The notes below the pieces were generated by a model. It was not told where the DNA came from. It made no database searches and saw only the letters and a program-made list of their open reading frames with translations. From assembly GCF_015024225.1 (NCBI RefSeq), contig NZ_JACJGM010000009.1, positions 62,001 to 126,000 on the forward strand: a DNA stretch of 64,000 nt, written 5' to 3'. Numbering within the stretch: position 1 is the stretch's first letter; every line of letters begins with the position of its first letter. Source of the stretch: Nocardioides lijunqiniae (GTDB taxonomy: Bacteria; Actinomycetota; Actinomycetes; Propionibacteriales; Nocardioidaceae). Below are positions 43,012 to 51,253 of the stretch, one piece after another. Made by a program: the position numbers and the translations under genes.

Positions 43012-43554
43012 ATGGACATCACGCCGTACGTCGACAGCCTCCGCCGGGACCTCCTGGCCGCGGCCGAGGGCGCGGGGCCGGAGGCCCGTGAGATCGCCGA
43101 GCGCCTCGGCTTCGCGCTCGACCCCGCCGCCCGCCTCGCGCTGATGGAGGCCATCTCCCAGGCGGCCTCCGAGATCACCGCCGAGATGCCGGCCGGCGGG
43201 GTCGACGTGCGGCTGAGCGGCCGCGAGCTCGACTTCGTCGTCGACACGCCCGCCCCGGCCCCGACGGCGCCGCCTGTGGCCCCGGCCACGCCGGCACCCG
43301 GGGGCGAGGCCGAGGAGGACGGCGGCGTCGCGCGCATCACCCTGCGGCTGCCCGAGTCCGTCAAGACCCGCGCCGAGGACGCCGCCGCGCAGGCCGGCCA
43401 GTCGCTCAACACCTGGCTCGTCAACGTCGTGCGCTCGGCCACCCACCACGGCTCGATCAACGTCGACATCGATCTGTCGAGCATCCCGTTCCTCGGCAAG
43501 GACCCCTTCGGGGGCGGCAACAAGCCCGGTCGCCGCATGACCGGCTGGATCTAG
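43012..43554 (+). CDS. Ribbon-helix-helix (HicB/Arc-like) regulator
   Basis: 180 residues from ATG 43012. The N-terminal 75 residues form a helical domain (TPYVDSLRRDLLAAAEGAG, then RLGFALDPAARLALMEAI) with a beta strand GGVDVRLSGRELDFVV. A Pro/Ala/Thr-rich linker follows. Residues about 108-145 are a ribbon-helix-helix motif: VARITLRLPESVKTRAEDAA, then QAGQSLNTWLVNVVRSA. The C-terminal extension ends RRMTGWI. Similar proteins precede DUF4097 genes in many actinobacteria and are labelled toxin-antitoxin HicB, but no toxin is present here. Repeated TGGCGTCA sites upstream suggest autoregulation. The DUF4097 gene follows by 73 bp. Confidence 0.8.
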   Translation: MDITPYVDSLRRDLLAAAEGAGPEAREIAERLGFALDPAARLALMEAISQAASEITAEMPAGGVDVRLSGRELDFVVDTPAPAPTAPPVAPATPAPGGEAEEDGGVARITLRLPESVKTRAEDAAAQAGQSLNTWLVNVVRSATHHGSINVDIDLSSIPFLGKDPFGGGNKPGRRMTGWI

Positions 43555-43627
43555 CAGACACCCACCCACCACCCGGGACCGGCGCCAGGCCGGCCCCGCG
43601 GACGAGCACACCCGAAAGAGGACCGCC

Positions 43628-44452
43628 ATGACCGTGCACCACTTCGAGACCCGGCACCCCGTGCGCCTGTACGTCGAGCTCGGCAAGGGCTCGGTGCGGG
43701 TGAGCGCCACCGACACCACCGAGTCCCACGTCGAGATCTCCGGACGCGACGCCGCCGACGTGCTCGTCGAGCAGTCCGGCGACCAGCTCACCGTCGTCGC
43801 CCCCCGCCAGCGCGGCGGCTTCCTGAGCGGCGACTCCGCGCTGCACGTGGTCGTCACCGTGCCCACCGACAGCGACGTGGCCGTCAAGAGCGGCAGCGCC
43901 GACGTCGACTGCCGCGGCGCCTTCGGCGCGGGGCAGGTCAAGAGCGGCTCGGGCGACGTCACGCTCGAGGCCTTCGGGCGGCCGGCCACCGTCGAGACCG
44001 GCTCGGGCGACATCCGCATCGAGCGGGCCGACTCCGAGCTGCGGATCAAGAGCGGCTCCGGCGACGTCCACGTCGAGCACACCGCGTCGGCCGTGGCGGT
44101 CTCCACCGGGTCGGGCGACGTGCAGGTCGGCACCAACAACGGCCCGGCGACCGTCAAGACCGGCTCCGGGGACCTCAAGGTCGTCGAGGCCACCCACGAC
44201 GTCTCGCTGTCCACGGGCAGCGGCGACCTGCACATCAGCACCGCCAGCCGCGGCCGGTTCACGGTCAAGGGCGCCTCGGGCGACGTCCGGATCGGCATCC
44301 CCGCCGGGGTCCCGGTCTGGACCGACATCTCCACCATCACCGGCCGCATCCACTCCACCCTGCAGGGCGCGGGCCAGCCCGAGGAGGGCGTCGACCACGT
44401 CGAGGTCCGCACCAAGACCGTCAGCGGCGACGTGGTCCTCACCGAGGTCTGA
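43628..44452 (+). CDS. DUF4097-type beta-repeat protein (putative adhesin fold)
   Basis: 274 residues without a signal peptide. The body is a beta-solenoid-like series in which [KT]-x-G-S-G-D-[VIL] recurs every 18-20 residues (QVKSGSGDVTLEAF, TVETGSGDIRIERA, RIKSGSGDVHVEH, VSTGSGDVQVG, VKTGSGDLKVV, LSTGSGDLHIS, KGASGDVRIG). This is the DUF4097 pattern. Such proteins are often called putative adhesins, but a cytoplasmic one coupled to an RHH regulator suggests an intracellular scaffold or sensor (inference). AAAGAGGA precedes the ATG. A 49-residue protein gene follows closely. Confidence 0.87.
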   Translation: MTVHHFETRHPVRLYVELGKGSVRVSATDTTESHVEISGRDAADVLVEQSGDQLTVVAPRQRGGFLSGDSALHVVVTVPTDSDVAVKSGSADVDCRGAFGAGQVKSGSGDVTLEAFGRPATVETGSGDIRIERADSELRIKSGSGDVHVEHTASAVAVSTGSGDVQVGTNNGPATVKTGSGDLKVVEATHDVSLSTGSGDLHISTASRGRFTVKGASGDVRIGIPAGVPVWTDISTITGRIHSTLQGAGQPEEGVDHVEVRTKTVSGDVVLTEV

Positions 44453-44523
44453 GCCGCCATCCGCACCCCACCCACCGCACCCGCACCACACGCACTGCCA
44501 CCCCCACCGAACGGAGCACCACC

Positions 44524-44673
44524 ATGAGCGCCTTCGACCCCCTGATGCTGACCCTCGCCCGCCACCAGATCGACGAGCGCGTCGCCAAGGCGTCGCAGCC
44601 GCGGCGCCCCGCGCGCCGCCACGAGCGCACCGCCCGCCGGCTCCGCGCGATCGCGGACCGCCTGGACTCCTGA
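44524..44673 (+). CDS. Small basic protein, 49 residues, third gene of the RHH/DUF4097 operon
   Basis: MSAFDPLMLTLARHQIDERV followed by AKASQPRRPARRHERTARRL and RAIADRLDS. ATG 44524 has GGAG 8 bp upstream and follows the DUF4097 stop by 71 bp on the same strand. It is predicted all-helical, with a basic middle and no membrane segment. The start MSAFDPLMLTLARHQIDERV seems like a conserved signature, supporting a real gene too short for normal gene finding. Function unknown. Confidence 0.6.
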   Translation: MSAFDPLMLTLARHQIDERVAKASQPRRPARRHERTARRLRAIADRLDS

Positions 44674-44743
44674 GGCCCCGCCCGCCGAGCGCTCCCCGGG
44701 AAGTCGGGTGCGGCTCCCCGCCGGCGTCTGCCACCATCGACCT

Positions 44744-44791
44744 GTGACCCGTCACCTCCTCGGCACCCTCCCGCCGCCTCCGGTCGTCTGA
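44744..44791 (+). CDS. Possible 15-residue polyproline leader peptide upstream of the EamA transporter
   Basis: GTG 44744 opens MTRHLLGTLPPPPVV and stops at the TGA 44789-44791. A CACCAT box about 7 bp before the GTG could support leaderless initiation. Four successive Pro codons would slow ribosomes without EF-P. The stop codon lies across the loop of a hairpin, CTCCGGTC-gtct-GACCGGAG (44778-44797), 50 bp before the transporter start. This arrangement resembles translation-coupled attenuation. It could also be chance in GC-rich DNA. Confidence 0.35.
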   Translation: MTRHLLGTLPPPPVV

Positions 44792-44797
44792 CCGGAG
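44778..44797 (+). promoter_or_regulatory. Hairpin overlapping the leader-peptide stop codon
   Basis: Perfect 8-bp arms CTCCGGTC and GACCGGAG with loop GTCT. The leader stop TGA spans the loop and right arm, so a ribosome paused at the proline codons or at the stop would prevent folding. It is located 50 bp before GTG 44848. Confidence 0.45.
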
Positions 44798-44847
44798 CCC
44801 GCGCCGCGCGCTCCGACGCCCCCACCCGCGGACCGTCCAGGAGCACC

Positions 44848-45786
44848 GTGCATCACCCCAGGCACCACGTCAGTCACCCGCACCCGACCCGTCTGGGCCT
44901 GCTGCAGATCTCGCTCGCCGGCGTCCTCTGGGGCACCGGGGGCCTCGCCGTCCAGGTGGTCCGCGAGGCCACGCCGATGTCGGTCCTGGTCGTCAGCGCC
45001 TACCGGATGCTCATCGCCGCGGCCGTGCTCGGCCTCGCGGTCGTCGCGCTGCGCCGGCTCGGGGCCGTGGCCACCCTGCTGCGCGCGCAGCCACGCCGGG
45101 CGGTGCTCGTCGGGGCCGGCACGGCGGCGTACCAGGCGCTCTACTTCGGCGCCGTGGTGCAGGTCGGCGTCTCCGTCGCCACCGTCGTCAGCCTGGGCCT
45201 CGCGCCGGTGCTGCTGACCGTCGGCGAGTCCGTGCGCGCCCGCCGGACACCCTCGCCCTCGAGGCTGCTCGTGCTCGCGGCCGCGGTGTGCGGCCTGCTG
45301 CTCGTCAGCCTCGGGGCGGGCGGCGACACCGGGCCGAACCCCCTGCTCGGCGTGCTCGCGGCGGTCGGCTCCGGGTCGGCGTACGCACTGACGACGGTCC
45401 TGGGCCGCCCGCTCGCGCAGGGCCACGCGCCGCTGGCCCTGACCACCGTCACCACGTCCGTCGGCGCCGTCGTCCTGCTGCCGCTCGCGCTGCTCAGCGG
45501 CCTGGCCGGCAGCCCGGTCGTCACCGCCGACCCGGTCGCCGTTTCCACGCTCGCCTACCTGGGCCTGGTCACGATGGCGCTGGCCTACGGCCTGCTGTAC
45601 GCCGGCCTGCGCACCACCTCGGGCAGTGCGGCGGTGATCGCCACCCTGCTCGAGCCGGCGACCGCCGCCGTGGTGGCCGCCGCGTTCCTCGACGAGCGGA
45701 TCGGGCTCGCCGGGGTCGCCGGCACCGCGCTGATCCTGGTCGCCGTGGCGGGGCTCGGCAAGGAGCCCTCGGTGCCTCCGGCCTAG
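44848..45786 (+). CDS. EamA-family (DMT superfamily) transporter
   Basis: 312 residues with ten membrane helices in two EamA repeats (first starts LGLLQISLAGVLWGTGGLAV; second starts NPLLGVLAAVGSGSAYALTTVLGRPLA and ends ALAYGLLYAGLRTTSGSAAVIATLLEPATAAVVAAAFLDERI). The N-terminus is His-rich (MHHPRHHVSHPHPTR), unusual for the family and possibly metal-binding. GTG start with GGAG 5 bp upstream. A 15-codon leader with four prolines and a hairpin precede it. EamA carriers export amino acids or metabolites; the substrate is unknown. It is convergent with the SIP gene, 10 bp between stops. Confidence 0.87.
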   Translation: MHHPRHHVSHPHPTRLGLLQISLAGVLWGTGGLAVQVVREATPMSVLVVSAYRMLIAAAVLGLAVVALRRLGAVATLLRAQPRRAVLVGAGTAAYQALYFGAVVQVGVSVATVVSLGLAPVLLTVGESVRARRTPSPSRLLVLAAAVCGLLLVSLGAGGDTGPNPLLGVLAAVGSGSAYALTTVLGRPLAQGHAPLALTTVTTSVGAVVLLPLALLSGLAGSPVVTADPVAVSTLAYLGLVTMALAYGLLYAGLRTTSGSAAVIATLLEPATAAVVAAAFLDERIGLAGVAGTALILVAVAGLGKEPSVPPA

Positions 45787-45796
45787 CGGACGGTCC

Positions 45797-46756
45797 TCAG
45801 GACTTCATGGCGACGCCGAGCCGCCAGTAGCCCATGAACGCCACCTGCCGGCGGTCGACCTCGAGGTCCTTGACCAGGGCGCGGCGCAGGCCGGTGACGA
45901 CCTTGGACTCCCCCGCGATCCAGGCGTAGAGGCCGTCGAGGTCGTGACCGACCACGCTGACGGCCTCGTCGATGTCCTCGCCGGAGGAGGAGTAGGTGGG
46001 GGTCTCCCACAGGTCGGGGTCGACGTCGTCGACGGCGTCGATCGGGGGCAGCTCCAGGGGCGCGCCCAGGTGGTCGAGCACCGCCTGCATCACGGCGACG
46101 CCGCGCTCGGCGCCGTCGCGCGGCAGCCAGGTGACGCGGACGCCCTCGGGGTGGCGCAGGGTCTGGACGTCGGCCGTCAGCGGCACCTCGAGGAAGGCCG
46201 CGCCGCGGGCGTCGGCCGGCAGGGCGGACAGGATGCTCGCGATCGCCGGTACGGCGGTCTCGTCGCCGGCCAGCAGCAGCCGGTCGGCCGCGCCGGGGAC
46301 GAACTCGATGCCGCCGTAGGGCATGCCGCGGCGCGGCGCCATCACGACCACGCCGTCGCCGACGGCGACCTGCTCGGCCCAGGCGGCGCCGGGGCCCACC
46401 GGGCCGTGGCCGATGTGGAGCACGATGTCGACGACCAGGCGGGTGTCGGCGCCGGTGCCGCGGACGTCGCGCACGGTGTAGGTGCGCATGTGCCCGCGCT
46501 CCTCGGCCGGCCGCGCGTACCACGCCGCCATCGCGGCCTCGTCGATGCCGGCCACGTCGGGCAGCCCGTCGGTGCCGGGAAAGATCAGCTTGATGCGCTG
46601 GTCGAGCAGCGGCCCCTCGACCCCGAACTCCGCGAGCGCCGGCGAGCCCAGCTCGACCCGCACGAAGCTGGGCGAGAGCCGGTCGACCGAGACCACCTCG
46701 ACGCGCTCGAGGAGGAGCGGCAGCGCGTTGGACGTGGCGGAAGCGGTCGTGGTCAT
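45797..46756 (-). CDS. Siderophore-interacting protein (FAD-dependent ferric reductase, SIP family)
   Basis: 319 residues. The FAD-binding motif RTYTVRDV is at 91-98, after an N-terminal beta barrel (SPSFVRVELGSPALAEFGVEG). The C-terminal NAD(P)H-type half has LLLAGDETAVPAIASIL and a YAWIAGESKVVTGLRR segment typical of SIP proteins. These reduce ferric siderophores to release iron in the cytoplasm. Two DtxR/IdeR-like iron boxes lie 16-44 bp upstream of the ATG, so the gene should be expressed only under iron limitation. No siderophore transporter is adjacent. Confidence 0.9.
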   Translation of the reverse strand: MTTTASATSNALPLLLERVEVVSVDRLSPSFVRVELGSPALAEFGVEGPLLDQRIKLIFPGTDGLPDVAGIDEAAMAAWYARPAEERGHMRTYTVRDVRGTGADTRLVVDIVLHIGHGPVGPGAAWAEQVAVGDGVVVMAPRRGMPYGGIEFVPGAADRLLLAGDETAVPAIASILSALPADARGAAFLEVPLTADVQTLRHPEGVRVTWLPRDGAERGVAVMQAVLDHLGAPLELPPIDAVDDVDPDLWETPTYSSSGEDIDEAVSVVGHDLDGLYAWIAGESKVVTGLRRALVKDLEVDRRQVAFMGYWRLGVAMKS

Positions 46757-46771
46757 CGGCGAGATCCTCGG

Positions 46772-46800
46772 TTAGGCAGTCCTAAGTTAGGACGACCTTA
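46772..46800. promoter_or_regulatory. Two IdeR/DmdR-type iron boxes
   Basis: TTAGG-cagt-CCTAA (46772-46785) and TTAGG-acga-CCTTA (46787-46800) match the inverted TTAGG..CCTAA core of actinobacterial iron boxes, the second with one mismatch. They sit directly upstream of the SIP gene, 15 bp apart start to start, and would allow two dimers of an IdeR-like repressor. Confidence 0.8.
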
Positions 46801-46819
46801 CGCGGGATCCGGGCCGCTG

Positions 46820-47395
46820 TCAGATCGAGGTGCGGTGGAAGTTCTGGAACGAGCGCGACGGCGTCGGGCCGCGCTGGCCCTGGTAGCGCGAGCCGTACTT
46901 CTCCGAGCCGTAGGGGTGCTCGGAGGGCGAGGTGAGCCGGAAGAAGCAGAACTGACCGATCTTCATGCCGGGGTAGAGCTTGATCGGCAGCGTGGCGACG
47001 TTGGCCAGCTCGAGGGTGACGTGGCCGGAGAAGCCGGGGTCCACGAAGCCCGCGGTGGCGTGGGTCAGCAGCCCCAGCCGGCCCAGCGAGGACTTGCCCT
47101 CCACCCGGGCGGCGACGTCGTCGGGCAGCGAGACGACCTCGTAGGTCGACCCGAGCACGAACTCCCCCGGGTGCAGGATGAACGGCTCGTCGCCCTCGGG
47201 CTCGACCTCGCGGGTCAGGTCCGACTGGTCGGCCGCCGGGTCGATGTGGGGGTAGCGGTGGTTCTCGAAGACCCGGAAGAAGCGGTCGAGCCGCACGTCG
47301 ATGGACGACGGCTGCAGCATCGCGGGGTCCCACGGGTCCATGGCCACCCGGCCGGCGTCGATCTCGGCCAGGATGTCGCGGTCGCTGAGAAGCAC
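46820..47395 (-). CDS. dcd: dCTP deaminase (probably dUMP-forming)
   Basis: 191 residues, normal length. [36 protein letters not shown] is the standard start. The active-site region reads [33 protein letters not shown] with catalytic Glu in the last strand; the end is [17 protein letters not shown]. Actinobacterial members such as the M. tuberculosis enzyme both deaminate dCTP and hydrolyse the triphosphate to dUMP, supplying thymidylate synthesis; the [11 protein letters not shown] loop fits that bifunctional group (knowledge of family). It is divergent from the hybrid kinase gene, 43 bp between starts. Confidence 0.95.
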   Translation of the reverse strand: MLLSDRDILAEIDAGRVAMDPWDPAMLQPSSIDVRLDRFFRVFENHRYPHIDPAADQSDLTREVEPEGDEPFILHPGEFVLGSTYEVVSLPDDVAARVEGKSSLGRLGLLTHATAGFVDPGFSGHVTLELANVATLPIKLYPGMKIGQFCFFRLTSPSEHPYGSEKYGSRYQGQRGPTPSRSFQNFHRTSI

Positions 47396-47438
47396 GGCAC
47401 GACCTTAGTGCCTGAAGTACCGGCGAAGCGCCGGTCTC

Positions 47439-50201
47439 GTGGGACCCTGGACCGTGCAGCTCTCTCGTCAGGTCGGTCGCGTCAGCAGGACCGCGATCCT
47501 GGCGGTGGCGGGAGCGGCGCTGACGAACATCGCGCTGCTCGGCTACCTCGGCCTCCACGCCGACCCGGTGACCGCCCGCGCCTCCGACGCCGGTCGCGAG
47601 ATCCGGCTCGCGCACCTGGCGATGCTCGACCAGGAGACCGGTCTGCGCGCCTTCCTGATCACCGGCAACGACTCCGACCTGGCGCCGTACGAGAAGGGCG
47701 TCGCGGACCTCGAGGAGCACCTCGCCCAGGCGCGCGAGGACCTCGCCGACGACCCGGACCTGCTCGCCCTCCTGGACACCCAGGAGGAGGCCATCGACCG
47801 GTGGTCGGAGCGGTGGGCCGTGCGGGCGGTGCGTGACGGGCGCGAGATCGCGGCCAACGACCGCGGCGCCGAGAAGCGCATCTTCGTCGACACCGGCCGG
47901 GTGCTCTTCGAGACCTACCGCGCCGCGAACGCCGATACCGAAGCTGCGGCCAACGACCTGCGCGACAACGCGGAGGAGCTCCAGCAGCGGGCGGTGCTGG
48001 TGTCCTTCGCCCTGCAGGTGCTCGTGCTGGTGGTCGGGCTGCTCGTGGTGCGCCGGCGCACCCGGACCCTCACCGCGTCGATCGTGAAGCCGGTCGAGGG
48101 CCTCCTGAGCACCATCGGCCACCTGCGCGACGGCGACCTCGGCACGCGCAGCACGGCCGAGGGGCCGGGGGAGCTCAAGGCGATCGGACGGGGCCTCGAC
48201 GAGATGGCCGAGGCCCTCGAGACCGAGCGCGCCACCACCCGGCAGCGCTCCGCGGAGCTGATCGCGGCGCGACGGGAGGCCGACGAGGCCAACGCCGCGA
48301 AGTCGGCGTTCCTGGCCACGATGAGCCACGAGATCCGCACCCCCATGAACGCCGTCATCGGCATGTCCGGGCTGCTGCTCGACACCCCGCTGACCGACGA
48401 GCAGCGGGAGTACGCCGAGACCGTGCGACGCAGCGGCGACTCCCTGCTCACGATCATCAACGACGTCCTGGACTTCTCGAAGATCGAGTCCGGTGAGCTC
48501 GAGCTGGAGAAGCACGACTTCGTGCTGCGCGACTGCGTCGAGAGCGCGCTGGACCTGGTGGCCGCCCAGGCCTCCGCGCAGGGGCTCGACCTGGTCTGCC
48601 AGATCGAGCCGGAGGTGCCCCCCGTCGTCGAGGGCGACGTGACCCGCGTGCGCCAGGTGCTGGTCAACCTGCTCGGCAACGCCGTGAAGTTCACCGAGCG
48701 GGGCGAGGTGCTGCTGACCGTCAGCTCGGTGGGCGACGAGCCCGACGCCGACGGGCGCCGCACCCTCGCATTCGCCGTCGCGGACACCGGTGTCGGCATC
48801 CCGGCCGAGCGCATGGACCGGCTCTTCCGCTCCTTCAGCCAGGTCGACAGCAGCACGACGCGCACCCACGGCGGCACCGGGCTGGGCCTGGCGATCAGCC
48901 TGCGACTCGCGGAGGCGATGGACGGCCGGCTCGACGTCGCCAGCACCCTCGGCACCGGCTCGACGTTCACGCTCGTGGTGCCGCTGCGACCGGGCCTCGA
49001 GGTGGAGGACCGGGTGCGGGTCGCCCCGGCCGAGCTGCCCGGCAAGCGCGTTCTGGTCGTCGACGACAACGCCACCAACCGCCGCATCCTGCGCGCGCAG
49101 CTCGAGGCCTGGGGGATGACCGTCGACGATCACGGCCACCCCGGGCAGGCGCTCGCGCTCGCCGGTCAGGCCGCGAGCCCCTACGACGTCGCGCTCCTCG
49201 ACATGAACATGCCCGGCCTGGACGGCGCCCGGCTGGCCGCCGCGCTGCGCCGCCTCGAGGGCTGGGAGGCGGTCCCGGTCATCCTCCTCACCTCGCTCGG
49301 CGAGCGGGTCGCGGTGCCGCAGGTGCCGGACGCCGTGCACCTCACCAAGCCGGTCAAGGCGGCGGCGCTGCGCACCACCGTCGCGCGCGTGCTGGGCTCC
49401 ACCGAGGGCGAGACCAACGGCGTCGCGTCGCTCGACCACGTCGGGCGGCTGCGGCTGCTGCTCGCCGAGGACAACCCGGTCAACCAGCGGGTCGCGGTCC
49501 TGATCCTCGAGCGCCTGGGCCAGCGCCCGGTCGTGGTGGGCAACGGCCAGGAGGCGCTCGAGGCCGTGCGCAGCGCGCCGTACGACCTGGTCCTGATGGA
49601 CGTGCAGATGCCGGTCATGGACGGCCTCGAGGCCACCCGGCGGATCCGCGCCGAGCTGCCGGCCGCCCGCCAGCCCCGCATCGTGGCGATGACCGCCAAC
49701 GCGATGGTCGACGACCGCGACGCGAGCCTGGAGGCGGGGATGGACGACCACCTCGCCAAGCCCGTGCGCGCCGAGGACCTGGTCGCGGTGCTCGCCCGGG
49801 TACGCCGCGGCGCGGCCCCCGAGCCGGAGCCGCCGGCCGCTCCGGAGCCGACGCCGACGACGGGACCGGCGGTCGACCCCGCCGCCCTCGACACGCTCAC
49901 CCAGCACCTCGGCGCGGCCGCCGACGACTTCCGCGAGTCGCTGGTGCACGCGTGGCGCCGCGAGTCGCGCCACCAGCTCGAGCTGCTCGACGTCGCCGCG
50001 ACCGAGGGCGACCGCGCCGCGGTCGCCGCCATCCTCCACAGCCTGCGCTCCTCCAGCGCGGCCCTCGGCGCGGTGGCGCTCGCGGCGCAGTGCCAGTCGG
50101 TCGAGGACACCCTGCGCGCCGACGACCCGCTCGACCTGGTCGCGGCCGCCTCGCGCGTCCACCACGAGGTGGATCGGGCCGACGAGGCCTTCGGGGCCTG
50201 A
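47439..50201 (+). CDS. Hybrid sensor histidine kinase with two receivers and an HPt domain
   Basis: 920 residues. Two membrane helices (about 18-38 and 190-210) flank a CHASE3-like sensor ([25 protein letters not shown]). HAMP, a coiled linker and HisKA follow with [13 protein letters not shown] (His 297), then HATPase ([34 protein letters not shown]). Receiver 1 has LLDMNMPG (Asp 588), receiver 2 [11 protein letters not shown] (Asp 721), and the C-terminal HPt has [12 protein letters not shown] (His 867). It is a full phosphorelay in one chain without an adjacent output regulator. The GTG 47439 start is preceded by a hairpin ACCGGCG-aag-CGCCGGT; GTG 47454 is an alternative. Confidence 0.92.
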   Translation: MGPWTVQLSRQVGRVSRTAILAVAGAALTNIALLGYLGLHADPVTARASDAGREIRLAHLAMLDQETGLRAFLITGNDSDLAPYEKGVADLEEHLAQAREDLADDPDLLALLDTQEEAIDRWSERWAVRAVRDGREIAANDRGAEKRIFVDTGRVLFETYRAANADTEAAANDLRDNAEELQQRAVLVSFALQVLVLVVGLLVVRRRTRTLTASIVKPVEGLLSTIGHLRDGDLGTRSTAEGPGELKAIGRGLDEMAEALETERATTRQRSAELIAARREADEANAAKSAFLATMSHEIRTPMNAVIGMSGLLLDTPLTDEQREYAETVRRSGDSLLTIINDVLDFSKIESGELELEKHDFVLRDCVESALDLVAAQASAQGLDLVCQIEPEVPPVVEGDVTRVRQVLVNLLGNAVKFTERGEVLLTVSSVGDEPDADGRRTLAFAVADTGVGIPAERMDRLFRSFSQVDSSTTRTHGGTGLGLAISLRLAEAMDGRLDVASTLGTGSTFTLVVPLRPGLEVEDRVRVAPAELPGKRVLVVDDNATNRRILRAQLEAWGMTVDDHGHPGQALALAGQAASPYDVALLDMNMPGLDGARLAAALRRLEGWEAVPVILLTSLGERVAVPQVPDAVHLTKPVKAAALRTTVARVLGSTEGETNGVASLDHVGRLRLLLAEDNPVNQRVAVLILERLGQRPVVVGNGQEALEAVRSAPYDLVLMDVQMPVMDGLEATRRIRAELPAARQPRIVAMTANAMVDDRDASLEAGMDDHLAKPVRAEDLVAVLARVRRGAAPEPEPPAAPEPTPTTGPAVDPAALDTLTQHLGAAADDFRESLVHAWRRESRHQLELLDVAATEGDRAAVAAILHSLRSSSAALGAVALAAQCQSVEDTLRADDPLDLVAAASRVHHEVDRADEAFGA

Positions 50202-50230
50202 GCGCCCACCCGCCGGGCAGGATGGGCGTC

Positions 50231-51037
50231 ATGTCCCCGTCGTCCTTCCACCGCTACGTCGCCCTCGGCGACTCCTTCACCGAGGGGTACGGCGACCCCG
50301 ACCCGGACCGCCCCAACGGGCTGCGCGGCTGGGCCGACCGGGTCGCCGAGGTCCTGGGCTCCCGGCAGGACGCGCGGGGCGAGGACTTCGGCTACGCCAA
50401 CCTCGCGATCCGCGGCCGCAAGATGGACGCGGTGCTCGCCGAGCAGCTCGGCCCGGCGCTCGCGCTGGAGCCCGACCTCGTGACCGTCTACGCCGGCGCC
50501 AACGACATCCTGCGCCCCAGGGTCGACCTCGACGCGCTGGTCGCGCGCTACGACGCCGCGCTCGGCGACCTCGCCGCCACGGGCGCCCGGCTGCTGGTCT
50601 TCACGGCCTTCGACCCGGGCGGCTCGGCGACGTACAAGATGCTGCGCGGGCGCTTCGCGCTCTACAACGAGCTGGTGCGCGAGAGCGCCGACCGGCACGG
50701 CGCCGACATCGTCGACTTCTGGCGGCTGCGCGAGTACCGCGACTGGCGGCTGTGGGACGACGACCGCATGCACATGGGGCCGGCCGGCCACCAGCGCATG
50801 GCCATCGAGGTCCTCGACGTGCTGGGCGTCGAGCACGACCTGCAGCCCCTGTCGCTGCGGGAGCTGACGGTGCTCGCGCGCCGCGAGCAGCTGCGCGAGC
50901 ACGCCGCCTGGGTCCGCACCTCCGCGGCGCCCTGGGTGCACCGCCGCCTCACCGGCCGCTCGTCGGGCGACACCGTCGAGCCACGCCACCCGACCCTCGG
51001 GCGGGTGGTCGCACCGGAGCGGCAGCCCTCGATATAG
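50231..51037 (+). CDS. SGNH/GDSL-type hydrolase
   Basis: 268 residues. Block I is ALGDSFTEGYGDPDPDRPNG (nucleophile Ser 15); block III contains VTVYAGANDILRP; block V is DDRMHMGPAGHQRMA with Asp and His of the triad. No signal peptide is seen, so it is cytoplasmic. The C-terminal 60 residues (LSLRELTVLARREQLREHAAWV) form a helical extension beyond the usual catalytic core. Actinobacterial members of this type act as esterases or lipases. It starts 29 bp after the hybrid kinase and may share its transcript. Confidence 0.9.
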   Translation: MSPSSFHRYVALGDSFTEGYGDPDPDRPNGLRGWADRVAEVLGSRQDARGEDFGYANLAIRGRKMDAVLAEQLGPALALEPDLVTVYAGANDILRPRVDLDALVARYDAALGDLAATGARLLVFTAFDPGGSATYKMLRGRFALYNELVRESADRHGADIVDFWRLREYRDWRLWDDDRMHMGPAGHQRMAIEVLDVLGVEHDLQPLSLRELTVLARREQLREHAAWVRTSAAPWVHRRLTGRSSGDTVEPRHPTLGRVVAPERQPSI

Positions 51038-51068
51038 GCTGGCCCGCGATCCGGTCCGCCGGGTCAGT

Positions 51069-51144
51069 GCGGACGTAGCTCAGTTGGTAGAGCGCGACCT
51101 TCCCAAGGTCGATGTCGCGAGTTCGAGTCTCGTCGTCCGCTCCA
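51069..51144 (+). tRNA. tRNA-Gly (anticodon CCC)
   Basis: A full cloverleaf: acceptor GCGGACG pairs with CGTCCGC (51134-51140), D-arm GCTC/GAGC, anticodon stem CGACC/GGTCG around loop TTCCCAA (anticodon CCC at 51102-51104), and T-arm with TTCGAGT. The CCA end is encoded (51142-51144). GTAGCTCAGTTGGTAGAGC is the canonical D-region. Two palindromic repeats follow directly downstream. Confidence 0.97.
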
Positions 51145-51155
51145 CAGCCGCCGTT

Positions 51156-51190
51156 GGTTGAGGAGGTCGCGCAGCGACCGTCTCGAAACC
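51156..51190. repeat. GGTTGAGG-type palindromic intergenic repeat, unit 1
   Basis: GGTTGAGGAGGTCGC-gca-GCGACC and GTCTCGAAACC: a mostly complementary hairpin of the kind scattered through nocardioform actinobacterial genomes. It begins 11 bp after the tRNA-Gly and may end its transcript. Confidence 0.75.
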
Positions 51191-51212
51191 CGGTGAGCCG
51201 CACGACAGCCTC

Positions 51213-51253
51213 GGTTGAGGGGTTTCGAGACAGGACGTCGTCCTTCCTCAACC
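51213..51253. repeat. GGTTGAGG-type palindromic repeat, unit 2, overlapping the HMG-CoA-lyase-like stop codon
   Basis: GGTTGAGG at 51213 is the exact complement of CCTCAACC at 51246-51253, with a GTTTCGAGAC block inside. On the minus strand the terminal GGTTGAGG supplies the TGA that ends the lyase gene (51248-51250). Confidence 0.7.

Noticed and set aside
43907-44290. Repeated GGCTCGGGCGACGT-like DNA in the DUF4097 gene as a mobile repeat
   Set aside because: The repetition follows the protein's GSGD beta-repeat and is in frame throughout; it is domain structure.
43012-44452. HicAB or other toxin-antitoxin pair
   Set aside because: The RHH protein has no toxin-sized partner; its neighbour is a 274-residue DUF4097 protein.
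46782-50165. 1127-residue minus-strand ORF
   Set aside because: Antisense to dcd and the hybrid histidine kinase; no recognisable domains, composition of a GC-rich shadow frame.
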